64,000 bases of DNA, taken from Suillus spraguei (lineage: Eukaryota; Basidiomycota; Agaricomycetes; Boletales; Suillaceae). How positions within the stretch are numbered: the stretch's first letter is position 1; each line of letters opens with the position of its first letter. Of the stretch, positions 9,318-18,682 are shown piece after piece. The notes below the pieces were generated by a model, which searched no databases, was not told the DNA's origin, and worked only from the letters and a program-made list of their open reading frames with translations. The position numbers were made by a program, and so were the translations under genes. The stretch is taken from the NCBI GenBank assembly GCA_016800925.1, contig JABCPU010000071.1:124001-188000 (forward strand), given 5' to 3'.

Positions 9318-9792
9318 TGTTACGAACTGGGGTGGCGTCACCAGCGACAGTGAAAAGACACAGACGGTCTGCTGGGAGTTCTTACAATGTCTAAAAGAAG
9401 ACAAGGTGAAAGTACAAGGAACACGTTCCGAGTACGATCAAGGGTTCAGCCTCAAAGACAAGTCTAAGAGGTATCCGCGAGAATAGAGACTAAGGCTAAG
9501 GAGTGCTTAGACTTAGAGGCGATTCAAGACGACTTAGGTTGGAGACCTAAGCGAAGGAGATTCCAGGTAAAACCCAGTAAGATTAAAGTAAAGTATACAA
9601 GCATAATACAATGTGCTTAAATAGGCCAATATGTGCGCACAGACCAAGAGAGACGTGAGAATGTAAGTGCGTATCCAAAGAAGGAAGGCAACTATAGTAC
9701 AGATGCATTGAGCATATGAGTCAGAGTCATGTTACGTAATATACAAGGTAAATGAAGTAGAAAAATGAATAGGGGCACGTACGATTGTAACA
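9318..9792 (-). repeat. GA1 5' LTR
   Basis: This is the 475-bp LTR at the transcription start end. U3 should span 9792 to about 9590. Confidence 0.95.
9579..9623 (-). promoter_or_regulatory. GA1 core promoter and self-primer
   Basis: The TATA-like box TATTTAAG is at 9623-9616. The 11-nt self-primer ACTTTAATCTT starts at 9589, 34 bases downstream of the box start, which is a normal TATA-to-start distance. This is the predicted transcription start and R-region boundary. Confidence 0.6.
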
Positions 9793-9793
9793 C

Positions 9794-9942
9794 AAACATG
9801 GCACACTCCCACTCAGCATCTCCGCTCTAAAGCGAGCACGCTGCCAAGAGACCCATCTCAGATGGAAGAGACTGTGGGCAAAGTCACCGAGATATGAACG
9901 TTTCCAAGGACTAGACCCAAACATCATTAACCGATCCTTCAC
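9794..9942 (+). pseudogene. LINE RNase H region, 3' half (continues 2060-2161)
   Basis: The open reading on the plus strand is HGTLPLSISALKRA, then HLRWKRLWAKSPRY and NIINRSF. This is typical of the segment after RNase H in fungal non-LTR polyproteins (...LPYSVSALR...RW...W..SPRY). Joining across the GA1 insertion needs a frame change, so the LINE was already damaged. Confidence 0.55.
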
Positions 9943-9948
9943 ATACTC

Positions 9949-10161
9949 TGAGAGTGGGACACAACAAGAGCGCCATCAGGGTTGGGTATTAAGCGAGCCA
10001 AAAGATGAGAACACACACTAGTTGAGAGTGGGATGTGACCAGCGCATCATCAGGGTGAGTAAGTGAGCCAACAGACGAGAAATGCACTGCCTGAGAGTGG
10101 GACACAGCCAAAGCATAATCAGGGTTGAGTGAGCAAGCTAACAGACAAGAAACGCACTGCC
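9949..10161. repeat. three-copy ~70-bp tandem repeat
   Basis: Units begin TGAGAGTGGGA at 9949, 10023 and 10092, with period 69-74 bp. Each holds an ATCAGGGTTGAGT-like core and AACAGACAAGAAA. The unit reads as LRVGH in one frame, so it may be a multiplied piece of the LINE C-terminus. Confidence 0.7.
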
Positions 10162-10850
10162 AATCTGGCATGTACAGAGGTCCAGACAAACTTTTTTGAA
10201 TGTCGAACATTTGTTATTTGCTCATAGTGCAAATAAGATTAAGATTGACTTCTGCCAACTTCTGCCCAAGGCCCTCGACCTACTGCCTGCAATTGCCATT
10301 GGCAGACTTCTGACCACAACACTATTCCTCTGACAACAGTAGAGGCTTGAGACAGTGAAAAACACAACAGCTTGTTTAAGACTCACCGAAGTTCTGTTGG
10401 CACATCTGGAGAGAGAATAGAAAACATACTTTGGCCACACAAGATAACTTGCCCAGCGCCATCTTTGCATATGGACGCACATGTGGAAATAAGAGTTAGC
10501 TTGGTTCTGATTCGAGAGGAGCGTCTAAACATCCCGCTAGTGTCCCAATAAAATTGTCAAATATCCTGAGTGGTTCGAGATATGGATCCAGGGAACTTTC
10601 AGCAGCGATGAGAAGAGCATGAGGTTTTGCTTGAGCAACGCATCAGACAAGGCAATAAGGGGGACGGACACAAGTTTAACGTACATGAAAACAAGTCAAT
10701 GGCTGAGCGTACGAGAGGGTCTAAAACAAGTCAGTGATATTGGGCAACAGAAAAAAAGTACAACTAGGGTGAATTCAGAACCAACAAAGCCAAGTGGCGC
10801 ACGATGCAAGGACTGAGCCTGCAGAAACAAAGACGAAAGAAAGAAAAAAC
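10162..10850. other. no gene recognised
   Basis: There are only short open frames on both strands without recognisable motifs. No LTR ends or inverted repeats were noticed. Confidence 0.4.
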
Positions 10851-11236
10851 GAGAGCAGTGTTGAAAAGAAAAGAAAAACAAAGGAGCACAGACTGGACTC
10901 TGAGCATGACCCCAACTAAAGCCAAGAGGGGAAGCGTAACATTGTCCGGCGCCCAAGAAGGTCGAAAGATTGAAGAAAAATGAGAGCAGTGTTGAAAATA
11001 AAATAAAAACAAAGGAGCACAGACTGGACTCTGAGCACAACCCCAACTAAAGCCAAGAGGGGAAGCGCAACATTGTCCGGCACCCAAAGAAGGTCGAAAG
11101 ATTGAAGAAAAATGAGAGCAGTGTTGAAAATAAAATAAAAACAAAGGAGCACAGACTGGACTCTGAGCACGACCCCAACTAAAGCCAAGAGGGGAAGCGT
11201 AACATTGTCTGGCGCCCAAAGAAGGTCGAAAGATCG
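10851..11236. repeat. three-copy ~131-bp tandem repeat
   Basis: Units start GAGAGCAGTGTTGAAAA at 10851, 10982 and 11114, a period of 131-132 bp. Each contains CAAAGGAGCACAGACTGG and a GGGGAAGCG(T/C)AACATTG block. Copies are over 90 percent alike by eye. The long antisense frames here only reflect the repeat period. Confidence 0.85.
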
Positions 11237-11440
11237 AACGGACTGCAGCTGAACAGGATGCCATTTACAAAGAAAATTAGAAACCAGCAAAACAAAATGA
11301 ATGGACAGACAAACAAACAAAAAGACAAAGAAGGCCAAAATCAGGACTTGAACGAAAAAAAAGAATAGGACGATGGCATGTGATGAATCAAAGATGGGAT
11401 GACAGAAACTTAGGACAATGACTAATCGGGGACAGGATGG

Positions 11441-11695
11441 CTCTGTTCCCCTTGGCCCAGTGTTCCCTTGTGCTTTGTATATCCAAAAATAGAGAAGTGT
11501 TCCCTATTTCCCACACATGATGTTCCTCTGTTCCCCTTGACCCAGTGTTCCCTCGCACCTTGTATAACCATAAATAGAAATGTGTTCCCTGTTTTCCACA
11601 GAGGATGTTCCTCTGTTCCCCTTGGCTCAGTGTTCCCTCTAACCTCATATAACCAAAAATAGACATGTGTTCCCTTTACTAACCAAATCAAGCTG
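11441..11695. repeat. three-copy 85-bp tandem repeat
   Basis: Units start CTCTGTTCCCCTTG at 11441, 11526 and 11611, a period of exactly 85 bp. TGTTCCC occurs several times within each unit. It lies directly at the truncated end of GA2. Confidence 0.85.
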
Positions 11696-11744
11696 TTCCC
11701 CCAGGGAACATCTATGCCCCCATAGATGCTTGACTCCAATAGGT

Positions 11745-13087
11745 AGGGATTAGATGAGGGATGGCACGTGGTTCGTATCCCATCATCAGATAGAAGGGTG
11801 ATGCGTTCCTTGCATCGTGTTTTCGATGGTTATGGACAAATTCGGTGATTGGTAGATGTTCTACCCAATTTTCAGGGTTGTTGCGGCAATAGATGCATAA
11901 GTATGTTTCAAGTTCTTGATTAAGCCTTTCAGGTTGACCATCAGTCTGAGGGTGATCAGCCATGGATGGGGCAATGATGTAGTCGAGAAGTCGGGCAAGC
12001 TCTTTAGAGAAGCATGATAGGAATTGTGGGCCTCAATCCGAGATGACTTTGTCATGGAGTCCAAATTGTCAGTAAACGTGTTTCAAGAATAGTTTAGCAA
12101 TGCCTTCCGAAGTGACAGTTTTCAAACAAGGGATAATAATTACCCCCTTTGTAAGGCCATGGTCTACCACAACCATGATACTGTCAAAGCCTCCAGAGAC
12201 AGGGAGGTCAGTGATAAGGTCGACAGAGACCTGGGAAAAGGGGCGAGTCGCAGAGGAGGGGATCGGGGTAAGCGGAGGTCGAACAGGATGTGTATCTGCT
12301 TTCATTTGCTGACAAAGGGCGAAACCCTCGACGTATTTCCGAATATAAGAGCCCATAGCAGGCCACCAGGCCTCCCGTTTGACGAGTTCTTCAGTTTTGA
12401 ATCTACCAGGATGTCCCGCAGTAGGATGATCATGATACCTTTTCAGAATATCTGGACGATGTGCTGGTGGAATGTAGGCACGATTCTTAAAATAGAGGAC
12501 GTTCTCCTCAATCTTCCAGTCAGAGAGTGCCAACTTCATAGGTGGAAGGCACATGCCATCAAGGGCATTGGATGCTGTCTTGAAGACGGGGTCATCGAGG
12601 GGGTCAGAGGATGACAAAACATCCTTCAGGTCGGTGTCAATAAGACGAACAAATAGAGCATCAGGGAGGACAGTCTGGTCCTCGTTATCGTCCTTGCCAG
12701 AGTCGTAGTCGGGCTGGCGAGATAGTGCATCAGGTACTGCCAATTTGGTACCTGCAATGTGATGCAGTTCAATGTCGTAAATAGACAAAATCAGTTGCCA
12801 ACATGCTTGGCGACGGGTAAGCTTCTGTGCACTTCTAAAGTACAGAAGGTTCTTGTGGTTGGTGAATACCAGGATGGGGTGTGGGTTTCCTTCAAGATAA
12901 TGACACCATTCATTCAATGCCCGGATTACGGCAAGGAGTTCCCGATCAAAGATCTGGTAATTGTGTTCTGCTGAGTTCAGAGACTGTGAGAGGTAGGCAC
13001 ATGGGTGATAAACACCATTCTCATCAGTCTGTAAGAGAACTCCGCCAGTTGCTACAAGCGAAGCGTCGGTGGCAATAGCAAATTGTC
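11745..13087 (-). pseudogene. GA2 RNase H C-terminal part and integrase
   Basis: RNase H starts at the inversion breakpoint (FAIATDASL near 13085) and includes EWCHYLEG, FTNHKNLLYF (D to N against other copies) and VPDALSR. Integrase has HPTAGHPG, a CALCQQ-type knuckle (FALCQQ here, first Cys lost to Phe by position) and DLITDLP. In-frame TGA codons at 12069-12071 and 12033-12035 sit where GA1, GA3 or GA4 have CGA. Sequence continues to QTDGQPERLNQELE and stops being GA-like after IPHLIP at about 11745. Confidence 0.85.
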
Positions 13088-14730
13088 CCTCCTATTCCTA
13101 AAGATCCCGAACCAAAAGTACAAATGCCATGTACTACAGACCCTACTCCCCGTGTACAACTGCCGCGAGCAGTATCACCAATTCCCCGTGCGGAAAAGTG
13201 CAAGACCGAATCCGAGCCCGAGTATCGGATCGGCCAAGAACCTATGGAGCAACGACCAATAGAAGAACAGAAGTATGGAAAAAGAAAAGCAGAAGAAGAA
13301 ATTCCTGGACAGGATACAAATGTGCCAAAACTATCCAAGTTTTATGTTCCCCCGAAAACTCTTCAACATACTCCCTCGGCTTCAATTGAGGAAATCCCCG
13401 ATGAAGAAGAACCCATGCCCTCGTTCATCCCAACAGAGGATGATGACCAATTCAACACAATGCAAGATGTCTGGCATGCACCAGAAGTATGCGAAGTTTC
13501 TTCTTATGAACTAGGGGATGAAGAATTTCTTGTGGAATACGATACTGATGGAGTTAACATGAGAATCATAGAAGAAGTATCCATGGATACACCCCTGACA
13601 CATGATGGAACTTCTCGACTCAAACAACTCCCAAATTACTCCACAAATTCCCTTTCCCCTCCGAAATACAGCAATAAAGCTCAGCAATTCGCCACAGATG
13701 AGAAGGAGAAGAAAAAGAAACCCTTTGAAGAATTGGTCCCGGAATACTTGCACAACTTTGCGGACGTCTTTGCTAAAGACGGACTGAACAAACTACCCCC
13801 CAAACGCCCTGGTATTGATCATCGGATCGATACTAAACCCGGTTTCATCCCTCGCACATCTAAGGTTTACCCGCTATCGAAGAAAGAACGCGCTGCCGTC
13901 AAAACGTTTATCAATGAAAACGTTGCGAAAGGTTTCATCTCAGAATCGAAGTCACCCCAAGCTAGTGGCTTCTTCTTTGTAGGAAAGAAGAGTGGAGAAT
14001 TGCGCCCCTGTCAAGATTATTGCTACATCAATGATTGGACAGTCAAGAACGCTTATCCACTCCCACTCCCTATTTCCCTCGTCGCATGCCTTCACAATGC
14101 ACAGTTCTTCATGAAAATGGACATCCAGTCCGGTTATAATAACATTCGCATCCATCCGGATGATCGCTGGAAAGCAGCATTTACTACGGAATTCGGCCTC
14201 TTTGAACCAAATGTCATGTTCTTTGGCCTTTGTAATTCCCCGGCAACCTTCCAAGCATACATGAACCGAACCTTCCAACAGGAAATCAATGAAGGATGGA
14301 TGGTTATCTACATGGATGATATCCTGATTTTCTCCACGACTATGGCAGAACACTGCAAACAGACAAGACGGGTTTTGATGAAGATACGAAAGGAACATCT
14401 GTTCTTGAAACCAGAAAAATGCACCTTCAATGCAGAAGAAGTGGAATACCTCAGAATGATAATTCGCCCTGGACAAGTTGCTATGGATACCGCCAAGACC
14501 AAGGGAATTGCTGAATGGCCAGTCCCAAAATCTGTAAAAGATGTCCGGTCATTCCTCAGCTTTTGCAACTTCTACCGCACATTCATTTCCCATTATTCTG
14601 ATATCGCCAGACCCCTCATTGAATTAACAAAGAAAGATAAGGCCTTTGTTTGGTCAACCAAATGTATGGACACCTTCGAAGAACTGAAACGATGCTTCAC
14701 ATCCCAACCGGTACTCCGCAACCCTATTCT
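13088..14730 (+). pseudogene. GA2 inverted segment: linker and reverse transcriptase
   Basis: The plus-strand frame runs from about 13088 (KDPEPKVQMP) through the acidic linker into RT: GFFFVGKKSGELRPCQDY, MDIQSGYNNIRIHP, VIYMDDILIFS, and ends FTSQPVLRNP. Directly after 14730 the sequence turns into the antisense of the protease C-terminal region of the same element. The piece is open throughout. About 25 codons between the two protease/linker parts are missing, so small losses accompanied the inversion. Confidence 0.88.
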
Positions 14731-15222
14731 TCTTCCGATCAATATCCATGTCAATTTCGATTTCGTCTGATTTGGTTATTCGAGGGAGGGTTAATGTTTC
14801 AGCAGCCCAATCTATACTTGGGTTCATTGCGTGTAACCATGGAATCCCCAGAAGGATTTGATCTCTTCTTCCCAGTTTGGTGATATTGAATTTCCCATAC
14901 ATGGTTCATTCATCAATTTTGACCATTAGGAGACAGTAGTGTGTGATTGGTCCTCCTTTGATAAGTGTTCCATCTGCCGTAGTAACTCGAAATGGTGTTT
15001 GAGTTTTTGTTGTGTGATTTGATGGATTTTCACAAACTCTTCGGAAATAAATGTTCCTGCTGCACCCGAATCAATAACAGCGGTGGTGTCAACGGATTTT
15101 AAACGAGTACACGAGTGAAGGGTGATAGGGACACAAAGTTCTTTTCTTTCACCTACAGCGCGTACAAGTCTTAGTAATATATTGGGAGAGACATACGTCG
15201 AATCTTTGTTTCTCCAATTCAA
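14731..15222 (-). pseudogene. GA2 protease
   Basis: This is a retropepsin with intact VIDSGAAGTFIS. It starts NWRNKDSTYV, overlapping the gag stop. The frame shifts after QQKLK near 15000; the C-terminal part (KFNITKLGRRDQILLGIPWL) continues in another frame to the inversion breakpoint at about 14731. Confidence 0.8.
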
Positions 15223-16052
15223 AAATCCTCGACAATCTGCCTCACAGTTTCTTCGTCTTCTTCTTCTTTGACTTCAGCTTGTCGGAGTGGGGTCCTCTTC
15301 TTTCTGTCAGGACAGTCATGAATACGGTGTCCTGTTTTCTTGCATCTGAAGCATTGTCCCTTCTTCATGCATTTGGATCTTTCCATATCGGAGATTCGAT
15401 CTACGACCATTGCGTTCGGGTCACGATTAGGTATGTATCGTGCGTTTCCATAGTTCTTCTTCTGTTGTGGAGCATGACGTGTTCGTATTGCTTGAAGATG
15501 ATGATGGGAGTTGTCAATGGAAACGCATTGCAATACAACTTTGCGGAATACTTCTGAGACATCTCCTGGTGCGAAAAGCTTGGTAAGGATACCCAAATTC
15601 AGGCCATCTTGGAAGAATTGGATCTTCATTGCATCGTCAGTGATACGGGCCTTGGCTGCAAGTGCCTCAAAGTCAGCGATGTAGGTATGAAGATCTCTGC
15701 TTCCTTGTTTGAGGTCCCTGAGTTTCATGAGTGCGGTTCCTTTAGTATCGACTGGGTCGAAGGCTTCTTTGAAGCTTTCCATAAAATCCTGCAACGTTCC
15801 ATAACCAACTTTTTGTCCAGAGGTGTCGGTTGACTGAGCATGGTCAAGGAATTGCTCTTTCCATGATTTGGCATTTTTCTCAGTCATGAAGGATGTTATG
15901 AAAATGATCTTCTGCTTGTCGGTAGTGTAAAGCTTTTCGTTGATGTCGAAGCATAGATTGCATGATTGAATAAATTCGCGAGAGTTGTTGCGATCTCCAT
16001 CAAAACCGGTTGGGAGACCAATTTTGTATTCAAATTCTTTGGTGGTCGTCAT
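15219..16052 (-). CDS. GA2 Gag
   Basis: This is an intact 277-aa Gag from ATG at 16052 (MTTTKEFEYKI). It has the same capsid layout as GA1 and a CCHC knuckle CFRCKKTGHRIHDC near residues 239-252. It is diverged from GA1 by many substitutions (for example LQDFMESFKEAFDP), so GA2 belongs to a sister sublineage nearer GA4 than GA1. The acidic tail and overlap with pol are conserved. Confidence 0.9.
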   Translation of the reverse strand: MTTTKEFEYKIGLPTGFDGDRNNSREFIQSCNLCFDINEKLYTTDKQKIIFITSFMTEKNAKSWKEQFLDHAQSTDTSGQKVGYGTLQDFMESFKEAFDPVDTKGTALMKLRDLKQGSRDLHTYIADFEALAAKARITDDAMKIQFFQDGLNLGILTKLFAPGDVSEVFRKVVLQCVSIDNSHHHLQAIRTRHAPQQKKNYGNARYIPNRDPNAMVVDRISDMERSKCMKKGQCFRCKKTGHRIHDCPDRKKRTPLRQAEVKEEEDEETVRQIVEDF

Positions 16053-16167
16053 AATGGCGATTCGTCTGGTGAGTTATACTTTCTTGGTGCCTACACGTGC
16101 TATCTTGCTGTCCGTTAGGGCTTATCAGGGTTCAGGGTCGAAGACTGGATAGTCAACGATCAGGTAG

Positions 16168-16178
16168 ACTTTAATCTT
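16168..16178 (-). promoter_or_regulatory. GA2 primer binding site (self-priming type)
   Basis: AAGATTAAAGT in element sense starts one base after the LTR. It is complementary to 16439-16449 inside the LTR. The TATA-like box is at 16483-16476, again 34 bases before the self-primer. Confidence 0.65.
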
Positions 16179-16179
16179 T

Positions 16180-16655
16180 TGTTACGACTGGGGTGGCGTC
16201 ACCAGCGACAGTGAAAAGACACAGTCGGTCTGCTGGGAAGTTCTACAATGCCCAGAAGAGGACAAGGTGAAAGTACAAGGAACGCGTTCCAAGTATGATC
16301 AAGGGTTCAGCCTCAAAGACAAGTCTAAGAGGTTCTACGAGAATAGAGACTAAGACTAAGGAGTGCTTAGACTTAGAGATGATTCAAGACGACTTAGGTT
16401 GGAGACCTAAGCGAAGGAAGTTCCAGGTAAAACCCAGTAAGATTAAAGTAAAGAATCTACTACAAGTACAACGTGCTTAAATAGACCAATATGTGTGCAC
16501 GGACCAAGAGAGACGTGAGAATGTAAGTGCGTATCCAAATAAGGAAGGCAACTATAGTACAGATGCATTGAGCATATAAGTCAGGGTCATGTGACATGAT
16601 ATACAAGTAAGGAAACAAAGAGAAAATGAATAGGGGCACGTACAACTGTAAAACA
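16180..16655 (-). repeat. GA2 5' LTR
   Basis: This is a 476-bp LTR of the GA family, starting TGTTACGACTGG (one A lost against other copies) and ending GTAAAACA. It has no partner LTR because the other end of the element is truncated. Confidence 0.9.
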
Positions 16656-16866
16656 TACCGTATGTCAGACTTAGCGTTCCTGTGACTTGCAAGCATGTGC
16701 GTGATGCGTGGTATGCAGAGTTTATGAAGCGTGATTGGCGGTGAACTCATGGTATTGTGGGAAGGGGATAATGATGAACACGAGGTGCATTATGCGGCGG
16801 TTACGAGTGGGGAGCTGCTATAAATGACTGGCATACCCGTGATGCCTTGCTTGCCTTTGCTACAGC

Positions 16867-18025
16867 ATGTCTCTCTTTGACCTTGGTTCCAACCTTTGCC
16901 CTGAGGCCATTGCCTTGGTTGAGAAGTTTGCCATGATCTGCACTAAGGTTGAGGTGCTGACCAAATGTGTCCCTGAGGACCGTGAGGACTTAGCCACTGA
17001 GAAGAAGCAGTGGATGAATGAGTGGACTCTTGCTATGGTAAGCAACTACTGGCAGTGTTCTGTGTCTTTGCTCATTTCTATGGTATAGGGCGTGATGGCG
17101 AAGTGTTGTTTGGATGGGAAGACATATAGCCTGGCGTTGGTCTTGCTGCTGGCAGAGAACGTCGCAGGGCTGGAAGCCAGTAAGGTGTACAATTAGTGGA
17201 CTGAGCAGGTTCGTGCAGCTTTACTTGCTGCGAAGAGTAAGCATGAGCAAGAGAAGCTAGCCGCGCTGCTGACGAGAAGGGCAAGGAGAAGGAAGTCGGT
17301 GTGGTAGATGTGCCAATGAAGGAGGTTCCTGGCGGTGATGCGGAGGGCACTGAGGCGCCTTTAGTGTCAACTGAGGGTACTTCGGTAAGTTCTCGCTATC
17401 TCTCTTTTGCTTGCCTTTACTCATGCACTATTTCTAGCATCCAAAGCCGCGCCCCAGGATTGGTAGGAGACCTGGCGACATCGTGTACTCAAAGCCGTGT
17501 GAGCGCTGCGCTCATCATAAGATACTCTGCTCTGGCAAGCATGGGTATAGCTGTTGGCCGTGCCGCAAGCTGAAGACTGGCTGTGTCCAATCCAGATACT
17601 TTGGTAGTAAGTTCTGTGCATGTCTAACTGCTAACCTTGTTAACTTGTTTGTAGAGTGCAAGGCCAAGTCTGTGGCAAAGACGCCACCTACTGCCAGCAA
17701 TAGCGGTAGTGGTAAGGCTGGTAGTGAAGTTACCGCTGGCAGTCTGCCTGAAGCGGCAGTAGAGCTGACAGAAGGGGAGGAGATGGATATGGGAGAAGTC
17801 ACTAGGCAAGTCGCTGAGGACTCTGATGTGGAGGATGAAGTGGAATTCCAGCAACAGCTGGATGAGCTGCACGCTATTCCTGACCTTTTCTTCTTGGCTG
17901 ATGCTGAGATGTGGAAGCTGGATGCGCGGTACATGCAGATGCAAGGCCTGATGAAAGAGATGGCCATGAGCATGAAGTATCTTCATGGCTATCTGGACCG
18001 CATCAAACAAGCGCGTGGTGACTGA
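16867..18025 (+). pseudogene. zinc-cluster (CX2CX5C..CX2CX6C) protein gene, decayed
   Basis: A multi-exon gene is visible. Exon 1 is 16867-17037 (MSLFDLGSNLCPEAIALVEKF). Introns with GT-AG ends lie at 17038-17088, 17385-17437 and 17607-17654. The last exon ends with TGA at 18023-18025. Exon 3 carries CERCAHHKILC...CWPCRKLKTGC, six cysteines spaced like a Zn2Cys6-type cluster, after a PKPRP linker. The C-terminal part is acidic, then has a MKEMAMSMKYLHGYL coiled helix. This layout recurs in many Agaricomycete repeats, usually of unknown role. Exon 2 has an in-frame TAG at 17194-17196 and a frame change near 17265, so the gene is probably dead. It lies antisense to and downstream of the Gypsy-B integrase. 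Confidence 0.65.
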
Positions 18026-18682
18026 GTACTTAGCATCTCTTTTCCTTTGTACCATATACTTGTATACTGTAGCGCGTGCATATGAGTCTGTCTCCTGTGG
18101 TTGTACTGCTGGTAAGGCAAAGTGAGTTGGCGGTCCTGTCCAAATGTCCCATGTCCATATCCAAATTCCAGTACTAGTCCATTGAGTGCCTGTATGATAC
18201 AGTAAGGGTAAATGAGCACTTGCATAAGATGAGACTAGAGTGAAAGTACGGCCAAAATTGCGAGTTGCCGCTCGTCTTGTCTTCATCATTGCGCTTCCTT
18301 CTTCTATTCCTGTGTGATACCACTGTGAGCATGATGTCCTTGGTTCTGTGAAATGTGCGTGGTGCACTGCCTCCGCGGTAGAAGGAAATATGTATGGTAA
18401 TGATCAGTGCGCGGTATTAGTCCATTCTATGCAGTCCGTTGCAGTATTATCTTTGATATAAGAGTCTGTGCGCTGTTAGCACGTAGCATAGGTAAGTGAG
18501 ATCTAGAGAGCGGAAACTTTGATAAGAGAAACTGAGACACCGGATGAAACCTGGGGTAAAACTGAGACTATCGTACTGAGCGGTATTTGTTTTTGTTTTT
18601 TTGTGTTTTTCTGGGAGTGTGTAGTATTAGAGAGCAGCGGTATGATAATGAGTGTCGGTAGTAGCGGTATGGGATAGGTGGG
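18026..18682. other. no gene recognised; GCGGTA-rich
   Basis: Non-coding spacer between the zinc-cluster gene and the end of Gypsy-B pol. The motif GCGGTA recurs (for example near 18410, 18570, 18640 and 18665). It may be the decayed 3' LTR of Gypsy-B, but I could not align it to the LTR-like sequences at 20.8 or 22.3 kb. Confidence 0.35.

Larger units (their letters stand above)
2162..9792 (-). mobile_element. Ty3/gypsy chromovirus copy GA1 (complete, TSD CAAAC)
   Basis: This is a full-length minus-strand chromodomain gypsy element of 7631 bp. It has two 475-bp LTRs that begin TGTTAC and end GTAACA and differ at about 3 positions by eye. A perfect 5-bp target duplication, CAAAC, lies at 2157-2161 and 9793-9797. 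Order in transcription sense: 5' LTR, primer binding site, gag, protease, RT, RNase H, integrase, chromodomain, ORF3, polypurine tract, 3' LTR. The LTR similarity implies a young insertion, but coding regions are disabled. There is a CGA to TGA stop in protease (8071-8073), a 1-nt loss in RT near 6750, a 1-nt loss near 5658, a 23-bp slippage deletion near 4700 and another CGA to TGA at 4230-4232. Confidence 0.95.
11745..16655 (-). mobile_element. Ty3/gypsy chromovirus copy GA2 (3'-truncated, internally inverted)
   Basis: This is a second copy of the GA family on the minus strand. It has one LTR (16180-16655), PBS, gag and protease in normal order. It then has a segment (13088-14730) in plus orientation holding the linker and RT, and then RNase H and integrase again in minus orientation. 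It ends abruptly inside integrase at about 11745, so chromodomain, ORF3 and 3' LTR are missing. Flipping the middle piece gives the GA order, so this is one element with an inversion and not two insertions. Confidence 0.9.

Noticed and set aside
10764..11338. Overlapping minus-strand frames with repeated FSWG-type peptides
   Set aside because: They arise from the 131-bp tandem repeat read in different frames; no start context or family motif.
13088..14770. A separate plus-strand gypsy insertion
   Set aside because: There are no LTRs or target duplications at its ends, and both edges join exactly to missing parts of GA2, so inversion explains it better.
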